A stretch of DNA of 64,000 bases, from the NCBI RefSeq assembly GCF_039555335.1, contig NC_092646.1, forward strand, positions 26,341,780 to 26,405,779. The letters are read 5' to 3'. The translations under genes were made by a program, and so were the position numbers. This document shows positions 46,901-58,900 of the stretch, in pieces; positions within the stretch are counted from its first letter, which is position 1, and each line of letters opens with the position of its first letter. The notes under the pieces were generated by a model. The model was given only the letters and a program-made list of their open reading frames with translations. It did not search any database and was not told the DNA's origin. This stretch comes from Amphiura filiformis. Taxonomy: Eukaryota > Echinodermata > Ophiuroidea > Amphilepidida > Amphiuridae.

Positions 46901-49900
46901 GAGTTAAGCTTGACCTTGAAATTGAGTTTAAGGTTGAGTTTTAGTTTAGAATAGTTGCTGGTCGCAACCCCAACATCCCATTTTCATTCATTTTTGTTTG
47001 GTACACACGTGTAAAACATTGTTCAAGTAGTAATTGTGATACATTTTTATCTTTTTACTTTTGTTCTAGATGTGGCAGTCGTGTGTGTCCTTGTTGAGGG
47101 AGGAATAAATAGTATCAAGCAAGCATGTTCCTCCATAAAAGCGGGTACACCGCTGGTCATCGTCGCTGATTCTGGCCGTGCTGCTAACGTGCTAGCACAC
47201 GCATTCGAAGGGCCGAATCTACCGAATCTAGACGAGTAAGTACAGTAGGCGTATTAAATATTGTACCGCATTTGTTATTTGTTTGTAAAGTGCAATGTTC
47301 ATATTTTAAGTGCCGTTGTTATGTTATGTTATGTTATGTTACCGTAATCCTAAGCCTATTAGCTATGGTTCATGTTTGATTGTGGCTAGCATCTTATTTG
47401 GGGGGTGGGGGGGGGGGGGCAGCAGGGGGAAAAGTGAATTTCGGGGGGGGGGGAAATCAACCAATTTTGAGCAAAATTACAGCAAAAAAACTGGTTCTGC
47501 CTTCTCACAAGGGGCACATGATGGCATGTGATATTCTTAATAAAATAAGACAAGTTTTGATTCAATTGATACAAATGTGATCATCGACACTTTTATTTTT
47601 AGCATGAAAAAATATTTTGCTCTCTCATAATCATATCAGAAACCCCAAACAACGGCCAAAACCTAGCTTTCGGCTTAAAGGATGTATCCGGCAATTACAA
47701 CATTACCGTAAAACCCCGTCTACAAACATATAGTGTGCTTCTGATGAAAGCTACATTAATCCAGTCGCCATTATGGAGTTTGAGCAAATAAATTACGGAT
47801 CCAAGCATATACAAACAAGTATTATTTTAAGACCGATCAATTGTATTGGTATGTTAACGCTTGCTTCGAATTAATTAAGCTTTTATTAAAAACACAATAT
47901 ATGCTTGTAGACGGGGTTTTACGGTATACCTTATATGAAAGAAAAATAATTATCAAGCACGAATCACGTGGTTTTATTTAAAACAAACTCATGTGACCAA
48001 TACGCGATATTCAAATTCCCGGGCGCCGAAATTGTCAAGTGCAATGACGTCCCAGTAATACAATGAAGGCTGACGACAATTGAGCACAAATAACCATTAC
48101 GTCATTGCACTTACACAATTTCGGCGCGGGAATTTTGAATATCGCGTGTTAAGGGCCGACTGTTTTTATTCTTTTTTATGGTCAATATGAGTTTGTTTGA
48201 AATAAAACCATGTGATTCGTACTTGATAATATTATATTGCCGGAGACGTCCTTTAAACGTGGTAACCATGCCAGTATTTCTTTAAACCAATTTCACTTAC
48301 CAGTTGTGTTATTTTCAGGAGTACAATAAAAGCCGAACTCAAGGAAATTATACGACGTGATGTAGACGTCGATAGCACGTTTGACCTGATCAAAGAAGCC
48401 GCGAAGAAACCCAATCTACTGAATATTTATGATGGAAGTTGCGAAGGAGGAATCCAAGCGGCAATTCTTGAAGCCTTAAGAAGAGGTAACTTTTATTTGT
48501 AATATTTTATTTTCAGTTATTGTTGGTTTGTTATCTGGTACGACTTGCTTGTAAAAATCACAGAGCGGATAACTTTGTCCAAAAGTGTCTTGCGATTTTT
48601 TTTCTGCCGTTTGTCTAAACATCCTATACTTGAAATAAAAGGTTCGAGTCCGTCCGCACGCACAAATGGGTTTCCCGTCGCCATAACAATCAAACAATAC
48701 ATTATATTATACATATACGTATCAAAAAACTAACAGTATCCCAGTGGGCACAGGTTAGGATTTCGACGTTGTATCAACGTTGATACAACGTTGTATCAAG
48801 GTTGATGCCCATTTGCAAATACAAAGTGACTTCAACCTTATTTCAACGCCGAAATCGGACGTTGATACAATGTCGATACAACGTCAGAAACTGACCTGTG
48901 TGCCCACTGGGAATATTATACTTATTTATGTAGATGACGAACAGAGCATTGATGTGAATACAACGTTGGCTTTACTATGGGGATATCACGAAGCATTGAA
49001 AGAGCAGATGTTTGGTTCCAGCTTTACATATAATTGGAAGGTAAATAATGAAATCTTTTGCCTTCTCATGGTTTATCGCATTTTTGATTTGCATACAATT
49101 GTTGCATTTTACAATCCCCATTGAGGTCTAGACGCAAAGTTCCCGGAACCACCGCTAAGTGGCAGCACACGACGAAAGCTTTGATGGAACACCTCAATTA
49201 TTTTCATATGCAAAAACCAGGTAATGAACTGAGATGCCCGAGATATCTAGGATGTAGCCACAATTTTGACATTGTAGCGCATATATAATGCCTTAGAATG
49301 GTTTCAAAAGGGTTGGAAACGCTGATAAATATACGAAACAGCATAGATCTGGGCCAAAAAGTGCATTTAATCAACAGATCTAATAGACCCGTGACGTCTG
49401 CGTGACGTCACGGGTCTATACATGTACAGGTAGCCGCAGGGGCGTCGCTAGACCAATATGATTCGGGGGGCGTAAAATATGGTTTGCCGACGGAAATTTT
49501 TTGTAATTTGTTGACCAAAAAAAATTTTAGCCAGGACAGCGCTCAGAAAAGGGGGGGGGGGAAATGGGGGTAGGAGTCAATTTTTTTTCAAATAAATAAC
49601 TAGTAACTTCTATACCATTAACAGTAGGTCTATTACGTTACAACAACACAATTTCGTAACACATTAATCTTTTATATGGCTCTCACAATTTGCCGATAAT
49701 CACACATACCTTTGACTACATTTGCCGACTAAATTGTGTATTGGGGTGTCACACCCCCATAACCACCCCCTCTAGCGACGGCCCTGGGTAGCCGGGTATA
49801 GCCCAGACAAACAAGTGATATGTCTATGGGTATAGCCCATAGAAACTCCCCCTAGATATTGTTTTAGGGCCAGAATGAGCACACACACAAATTTAGCCTT

Positions 49901-52900
49901 GTATTCCAAATTGTTTTCAAGAAATAGCCCTCTAAAGATTTGTCAAGACCCCCCTCTTCCGTGCGTCGCGTCACTGATTTGTTGAAAAGAGGGTCAGTTG
50001 AGACGGAATGACTCTTAAAGCTATTTTTAAGACAGATATTCATCTTTTTCTGCTTTTTGTGGCAATTTTTATTCTATAAACTGTACATTTGTGCGAAAAT
50101 TGAGGGTGCTATTTACATTTATTTTAAATTTAAAGGGAGTCTCATAACATTAAGGCATATGTTAGAAAATAGTTATCAAGCACGAATCACATGGTTTTAT
50201 TTCAAACAAACTCATATTGACCATAAAAAGTCAGCTCTCAACACACGATATTCAAAATTCCCGCGCCGAAATTATCTAAGCGCAATGACGTAATGGTTAT
50301 TTGTGCTTAAAGCCATATCATAACATTTTCAAACAAAATAGATTAGCATTTCTTTGCCATAAAATGTTAGCTTTTACTGTCAGATAATTATATCCCCTTT
50401 TATTTTTGAGCCGAACAACCACGGCAAAGCAAAGACAATTGGAATTTACTACCAGCGCACATGTCGCCAATACGTACCACTCCTTCGGTCATGTTGTGGT
50501 ACGACCATTTGTTGTGTATATCACCGTCCCGCACGCCGTGTACGTACTATGTGTTATGAACATCGTGTATGCGTTCGACTAATAATTCCATCGTAATAAT
50601 AAAGCGCCGGTTTTGGCGTTTTATTCAAAATCTCGGATTTTGACAAAACTACAGCATCTAGAGTCTTGTTTTTTTGTAGGGTATATTGGTTTAATAAAGT
50701 ACAATTTAATCGTGTAAAAAGGGAATTTTAAAAATTCAGTGAGGGCGTCTACCTCAGCAAATGGTATAATATGGCTTTAATTGTCGTCAGCCTTCATTGT
50801 GTTACTTGGACGTCACTTGCACTCGACAATTTCGGCACCCGGGAATTTTGAATATCGCGTGTTGAGAGACGGATGTTTTTATTCGTTTTAATGTTCACTA
50901 TAAGCTTGCTTTAAATAAAACCACGTGATTTGCGCTTGATGATTATTTTTCTTACATAATGCTGTGATTACCAGAGACTTCCTTTAAATGAACTAAATAA
51001 TATAACTTAAAATTCATGATATTTTTCTCATGTTCCAATGCCATTATACAAGTGTCTACCCCTTGTAAAGATGCAAACAAGATTTAAGATGTATAGCGCC
51101 ATCATTGTTCAACGTTTCTTAAAAATTACAGTTTTATTATTATATCAAACAACCAAACGTTGGCAACGATGTGCAATTTGCATTATTCATTGATCATTTT
51201 AATAACGATGGTCACGGGGCGAGCACTAGCGCTCCACCGAGATAACTACCAAACCACTTCAAATACAGATTTCAATAGAGGTTGTGCATATGACGCACAG
51301 CGTCATCGCCCCAATATCTTCATGGCAGAAATCGCCATGATTATAGGCCGAATCCACTTGTTCTTCAATAGCCACGCATTTTGTTCCGACCTGTTTGATT
51401 GTTTTGAGACGCATAATGGGCCGAGAGACAGCCGACTAAGGCTATTGACAATAGCCCGGTGACTAACCTCTGTAGATATCAGTGAGCCATCTGCATTAGA
51501 CTGCCTCCACCCACACCACTCTTCGCCATACATACATTCTCCCAGCCACATTTCCCTAACATAATATGAAATTTAAAAAAAATAAATTTATTTTGTCAGA
51601 GGCTCCGGCGGGGTTCGAACCCACGCTGTACTGAGCCGCTATAATGTACTCCTATACGATATTGACATAACACCAGCGTCTTAGACCGCTCGGATATCAG
51701 GCTTGATGGTTTCATGATGAAAATTAAAAAATATAATCGCAACTTCATTACTTCAACATACCAAGTGACAAGCAAAGACAGAAAACGTACCATATTTTGG
51801 AATTTTATTTGTTTAAAACATTAATGTGTATTAATAGCGCTCAATTGTTGATAACTACGTGTTTTATATACAGAAATATAGGACAATAAATGAGGCTATA
51901 CACGCACAATAGTATATCGATTTTGATTCACACGTGCGCTACGAACTCGCCGTATACTAAAAGCATAGATTATCAATGTGGCGTGGCCTACCATTTTTCT
52001 TGTAGCTTCTTTTATACACGTCGATGTTTTCATCAATTATACAATTAATCCACATTAGACCCATAATTTTATTTCAGGAAATAAAAGATTAGATTACCAT
52101 AAAAACGAAACAGTAATCATTTGTGGGGTCGAATGTAATTTATACATGGAATTTTCAACGTTTTTTCTATCGCCATTCTCGCTCAATTAAAAAAATATTT
52201 TGGCGTAGGTCTATATAAAATTGAAATAAAATTCTCTGCCTCATAAACGACATCAAATGTGCCACAATTGGGTATCACGAATCGTTATAATATGATGTGC
52301 AGTTAATATTCATGTTTTCTTTTATACAGAGGATGCTTCAGTTTTGACGGGAAATAATATTTTCTTGAAAACCCTCTCACTCGGTTATTTTAAAACGGTA
52401 ACCACGCTTCCCTAGAATGTGCAATAAATTAGCATTAAGATTTTTCTTATTCTAGCAGCTAGCGTTTCTAAAATGCAGTATGGCGAAATGTGGTGTAGCC
52501 TCCACCCGTGGTCCGCATTGCGCTTGTAACGTGATATTTTCGTTACCCTGATTGTTTACGAATGAGGGCAGCTGTCATTTTTTTCTGTTCTGCACATATA
52601 AAATATGAATTTTTGTCAGTTTTGAGTTCAAAACGCACGGTTCATTGTCAATACGCTCACTAACGACTATCATGTTCTTTTAACATATATATTCAAGTGC
52701 AAGCCTTAAAATCGGCTTCTTTAGAAAGTAAATATTACGGGAGATATTCATCATTTTCTACCCTGGCATCCAAAGATTTATCGTCTTAATATCAAATCGT
52801 GCATAGCACATACACGTGTATCAATCCCGGGTATTGATTTTAGTTTCCCTGCAGTACAATGTAATTATTTACCAGGCGATGTCGGTGTGTGACGTATCAT

Positions 52901-55900
52901 ACCGTAAATATGGCGGGCTCAACAAAAGCATGATTGCAATCCACCGCGACAGTTCGTCTCACACTCTAAACAAATGCATTACAATCAAATAGGTTGATGA
53001 CAACATGATAGACTGCACTGGACAGGAATTTGCCGACAAACTGCTTGGCAATAAGTCAAATCATCTAAAACCGCCAGACATAAATATTGGAACTGGATGG
53101 AGCGAGATCTTTGCTATATATCGATGGCTATGAAATTTAGTTATTCATTTTTACCTCTTTACTGTAATTTATCTATTTATATTTCAAGTATTCAGTATAT
53201 GTTTTCCATTCGCAGGCTTACAATGTGGATGAGCTTGTATTAGGAGCCCTACTGAGAGAAAATATCTTGAAAAACCAAGTAGAATTTGTGAAGTTACTAA
53301 TCGACAACGACGTTGTAGACTTGGATAAATGTGTAACGTGGGGTTTTATCAAGCATCTGTATTCCAAGGTTAGTTGTTATTACAAGTTCCATGAGAGTAC
53401 TGAGCACTACCTGCCGATCTAACATTGCCTCTGATTGGTCAATTACATGATATCGTCACTTTAATCACCAATCAGAATGTAGACTATGCCATAGTCGAAT
53501 TTTATTAAAAATATGTTATTATTAGTCATGATGAACCCATTTCGTTGAACTCAAAATTATACTGATGTTTATTAAAATTAAAGTATTCAATAGTAAAATG
53601 GTCATAAAGAGTTAAAAATATCAGACGATTAGTGACAATAAAAGTAATTGAATGCAACATTATCTTGCATAATTATAACGGCTCACTTTAATACTGAACA
53701 ATTCTGATTTTGGAATCTACCAGTTTATTGATAGCGAACCCCGAATTTAGACTATGCCATAGTCGAATTTTATTAAAAATATGTTATTATTAATCATGAT
53801 GAACCCATTTCGTTGAACTCAAAATTATACTGATGTTTATTAAAATTAAAGTATTCAATAGTAAAATGGTCATAAAGAGTTAAAAATATCAGACGATTAG
53901 TGACAATAAAATTAATTGAATGCAACATTATCTTGCATAATTATAACGGCTCACTTTAATACTGAACAATTCTGATTTTGGAATCTACCAGTTTATTGAT
54001 AGCGAACCCCGAATTTAGACTATGCCATAGTCGAATTTTATTTAAAATATGTTATTATTAGTCATGATGAACCCATTTCGATGAACTCAAAATTATACTG
54101 ATGTTTATTAAAATTAAAGTATTCAATAGTAAAATGTTCATAAAGAGTTAAAAATATCAGACGATTAGTGACAATAAAAGTAATTGAATGCAACATTATC
54201 TTGCATAATTATAACGGCTCACTTTAATACTGAACAATTCTGATTTTGGAATCTACCAGTTTATTGATAGCGAACCCCGAAATTTGAAGCTAACAAACAG
54301 AGGGAGTAGGGTGACTGATCAGATGTGAAAATCTATCAATTGTGCACACATTAATTAAATCAGAGTTTTAAGCTTAATACAATATCCAGAGTATGCACAA
54401 TGGGCAAGTGGACTACGGGGTAGTCTAATCAGAATGGAGCTGTTGCTGATTGGGCCAATTGATAATGAAAACTTCTTTTTGGCCAATCGGCAGGTAGTTC
54501 TCATGGGGTATGGCTAAAACTGGAAAAATACGACTCGTGCCATCGCACTCGCCTTAACGGATGTATACCCCCATATTTAAATAAGGAAACAAATTAATGA
54601 TGACCTCAGCTCAGATATTCGGGCCTACCCTTCCAAATAAACTGAAAGCTCCAAACTTAACCACTATTGTAATTCTATGTCCATTATTTTGCAGGTGAAT
54701 GATGATGCCCAATCCTTACCTGATCACATGTGGAGAATCATTGAATCCGAGGTATATCGTTTACAAAAAAAATCTTTCTAAAACACCTTTTTTTTTTTTT
54801 TTTTTTGCGCTCTTTTTAAAAATGCACTAGTATGTATTTCAGATTGAGAAACCCGCGAACTACCAACGTGTGTAGGAGTAGATAGCCTATGGTAAAGATT
54901 GAGTTGCTTTCCGGGGCAGCCCGACGGGGCAGGCGGAAAGCTTTCCCCAGTATCGAAATACCGGGACAGAATTGCTTTAAAATTGTGACCCATTCACGTT
55001 TTAAGCCACAATTCGTCGTCCGTATTCCATAGTGGCGTATAGTGGGGCGCCGCGAATAAACAACTTTTCGAGAAAATCGGGTTTGAAGAAATGCCAATTT
55101 AAAATCGAGTTGTGTAAATCAGACATTCATTATATTTTGTAAATGATGTGAAATTTGTGTAGTAATCTAAATAGATTTTATTGTTATATATTTTTCAAAA
55201 GAAATAAATACATACTATTGCTGGCAAACTGAAAATAAAACTATACGTCACTATGGAAAACAAACAAAACGCAATACCCTAATCTAACGTTAACCGTACG
55301 CCACCTCGGTCGCCGTGTAATCCCTATGGCGTTACTTTTCGTCGTTCGTATTCCATAGTGGCGTATAGGTCCGATACGTGTACGCCACTATGACATACGA
55401 TGTTTTTCATTTTGCCGATATTTCATAATTATAAAATGTGTATAAAAAGTGGCGTATGGTCGATACGCCACGCCACTATGGAATACGAAAAATGTCACTT
55501 TGTAACTATACGCCACATTTAATTAATTAATTACTAATTAATTAGCTAATTATGACTGATGAGACTTAGAAAAAATGAAAGAGGACATCATTAAAAACAT
55601 ATGTGCCAATTTTCAAAAAAATGACCAAAAATCACTATACGCCACTATGGAATACAGCCGACGAATTATCCCATTATGACCCATTTCGGCAAAATTGCAA
55701 AATATGCCACATGCTTCTTGCGCATTTGTCCCATCGTCGAACCGACCGGGCGATTATGCAACCCCTTGTAAATTTTGCCCGGACGTCACACAGTGTAATT
55801 TACCCATTACCAACTTCAAAGTAATGCGCCATGTTGCATTACCTCCAAAGCTGCAGCACTCATATTTATCCAACAGTCAAATATGTTGAAAAATCACTCA

Positions 55901-58900
55901 TGAAGTTTCATGTTCAATTTTTTCAGGTTCAAATTATTGTTAAATTATTCAAATGCTTTACACCATAATGTAATTGAGAATAAACATTGACTTTGTTGTA
56001 TATTTTTACACCCTGCTACGACTGGTACACCCAGCCAGCAGTATTATAGTGTTTCTGCATGCAGGTCGTATCAACAGAATCCATGCGTGCATAGCCAGGT
56101 GGTGTATGAAGTGCAGTCCCTAAATTCAGTAAATTTTCATCGTCAACCGTGTAATTGAATGGGATAATTTTGAAATTTTAAAACGCTTAAAATATCACAA
56201 ACAAATAGGCCTATGTTGATAAATAATATAAATACAAGCTAAAACCGTTGGGGTTCGATAATGAACCCCACAAAACTAACCGAGTATATGGAAAATGCCA
56301 TACGGCCGGGCGGTTTCACGAGTTGCCGGCTCGATCATGTCATCCGCCGCCTGTGCATAGCCAACCCCCATTCACGTACACCCCCACACACCCGGGAAAC
56401 ACACACAGCGGCCATGCGAAAGATGGATTTTTAATGTCACAAAAAACAAAAGATCCGCCAAATCTGCAAGGGATCCGCTTCACCACCTTCAGCGCATTCC
56501 ACGCTACGATATATCACTGACAGATACTGAGATAGACATTGACATTCATACACACAAAAATTAAATATTTGCAATTAAAAATTCGTGTTTTTGAATGATT
56601 TTGAATTCTATCAATGAAATTGCAGCGATATCGTCATTGGGTTAACGATTTCCCAAACGCTGATTGGTTGATTGCGTCACTGTCAGGATCTGTGCATGCA
56701 CTGTACGGAATGATTTTTCGTATGGGTAAAATACACTGCGCGTCACTTGTGAAAATCACATTACCGTTTCATTACCATTCCAGGGCAATGTGCTGGATAC
56801 GGTTCAGGAAGTGATGCAGGAACTCGCTTTTGATAAATTTTCTTATTACCACGGGGATAATCGAGGACAAGGTAAGTAATATTTATGTATTACCACAATG
56901 TGATGATACCAGGCAGAGTGACCAGATTGGGTAGTCATTTGGAAGCCAACTTCGATTCGAATGAGTCCTATGAATACATGCATATTTTGTGCATGCGCAC
57001 CAAGATGGACTTCTCGCCAATCGATGAATATTATATTGGGCTTTGTGTCGTCGAATATCAATGCAAAGCATATGCTGATATCCTTCCGGTGTCTATACTT
57101 TGTTTACATCTGCGAGCCCATCCCTTTTCCTTGTTACATTTTAGGCCCGTATGCAGGATTTTTTTTTTTTTTTTTTCTGATTTTGAAAAAGTGGACCTTT
57201 TTTCCAAGGGGGGCGATTTTGTAAAAGTGAACTCTTCCTCAAAAATTTGGACCTTTTTGGCCAAAAAAGTGTAAAAACCCCGATTTTTTGGCTCGCTACG
57301 CTCGCAAATTGTCATATTTTGGGACTTTTTGTATACTTTTGCACATGGGGGGGGACACCCGCACACCCCCCTGCGTACGGGCCTGATACACAGGCGCGTA
57401 GCAAGCGGGGGGACAGGGTGGACGAAGTCCATGGGCCCCGAGGGTTCAGGGGCCCCGAGCACAAAAGCGAGAATTAAATAAGGGCTGATAATGGAGAGCA
57501 GGTCCGGATTTTTATACCATTGGGCCAGATGGGCCCCCCCCCCCAAATTCTGGGGCCCCAAAATTGCCCTATGCATCTTTCTTTTAACCCCAATAACAAC
57601 ATGTTTTTGGTCAAAATAGCAAAAAATCTCAGCGCTTCGCGCAAATTCAAACAGCAAAGTTCATGTTGATCTGTGGTCAAAATAGTCTGAAATTGAATTG
57701 AACAAAATATGTTAGTCTCCCTTAGTCCGCCTTTAGTTAAACCAAAACTTGGCCACTGACATGAGTGCACATGCCTTCCTCGGCACGCGCGTGAGTTCGG
57801 GGCTTCCAAATTTTGGCCTGGCCCAGGGCCTCCATGAGGTAGGCTAAATCCCGCCCTGGTTAAAAGGGCCCGTACTGCTCCTTGTCCATGGGCCCCTGAT
57901 GCTCCTGCTACGCCACTGCTGATACATCATGTACACTTTTATCTTCCCCTGGAGTCATAGGGCTGTCAATTTTTTACTCGTATGTTATATTTCCCCCCAG
58001 AGAAAGACCCAGTAGACGACCCTTACAGACATTTGTTCATCTTCGCTCTGTTGTGTGGGTACGACGAGATGGCGTTGTATTTTTGGGAGGAGGACTCGGA
58101 ACCTATAGCTTCGGCATTAGCCGCTAGTAATATGTACAAGAATCAATCCAAGAAAATATCATCCAGATACACGGAACAGCAGGAACATCTCCAAAAGATG
58201 AAAAAGTAACTATGGTGGTTTTTTTGCTGTACATCATAATGATTTTGCATGAATTATTACAGGAAGTTCAACTTTCCTGATTAGTATTAAACAATCTCAT
58301 CTGTTACTAATATACATGTACTCTTTTTATTTTTTCTACTTTTTCCAGTTATTAATACAAGTCAAGTCCAGTAATATTTTATTAGATCAACATTTAGGAA
58401 ATTTCACTCATGAGTGCTCATACAAAATGAATAGAAAATAGAGACTACCACTGCGAAGGTGAGGTGTATTGGTTACCTTTCAGTTCGTCCTGATTATTAC
58501 CCTGTTATACCGTAAAAACTCGATAGTTAGCATAAGTGCTTACTATCGAGCGCTTTTGAAAACATCAAATTGTACCAAAGTCCGGCGCTATGGGGTTGAG
58601 ACACACATTTGCAGGTGTACTTGTTCGTATATAACTATGTGTATCGATGATTTGCTCAAACCCCTTTACACTTTTGTGGATGGAGCTCTTCATGTTTGCA
58701 TGTTTTAAAGGCGCTCGATAGTAAGCACATATGCTAGATATCGAGTTTTTACGGAAGTCATGACAGTCCGTATGCCTTCCTCCAGGCAGTAAAACAAAGG
58801 TATGTTTCGGGAACACAGGTTGGAGCAGCTGGGAGAAATGTGGCAAATTCCTCCAAGTCTAAAGCATTAATGTCGCTCCCTATAGAACCAAAATGTTCAT

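Noticed and set aside
48640-48660. B-box-like GGTTCGAGTCC on the + strand, possible tRNA gene
   Set aside because: No A-box, D-arm or pairing acceptor stem upstream; the surroundings are AT-rich intron.
51160-51462. 100-codon frame with a signal-peptide-like start
   Set aside because: Hydrophobic N-termini arise easily by chance in T-rich DNA; the antisense is also open, and nothing conserved is seen.
57058-57657. 199-codon minus-strand frame
   Set aside because: It runs through two dispersed foldback repeats (57,143-57,384 and 57,500-57,865); the composition follows the repeats, not a protein family.
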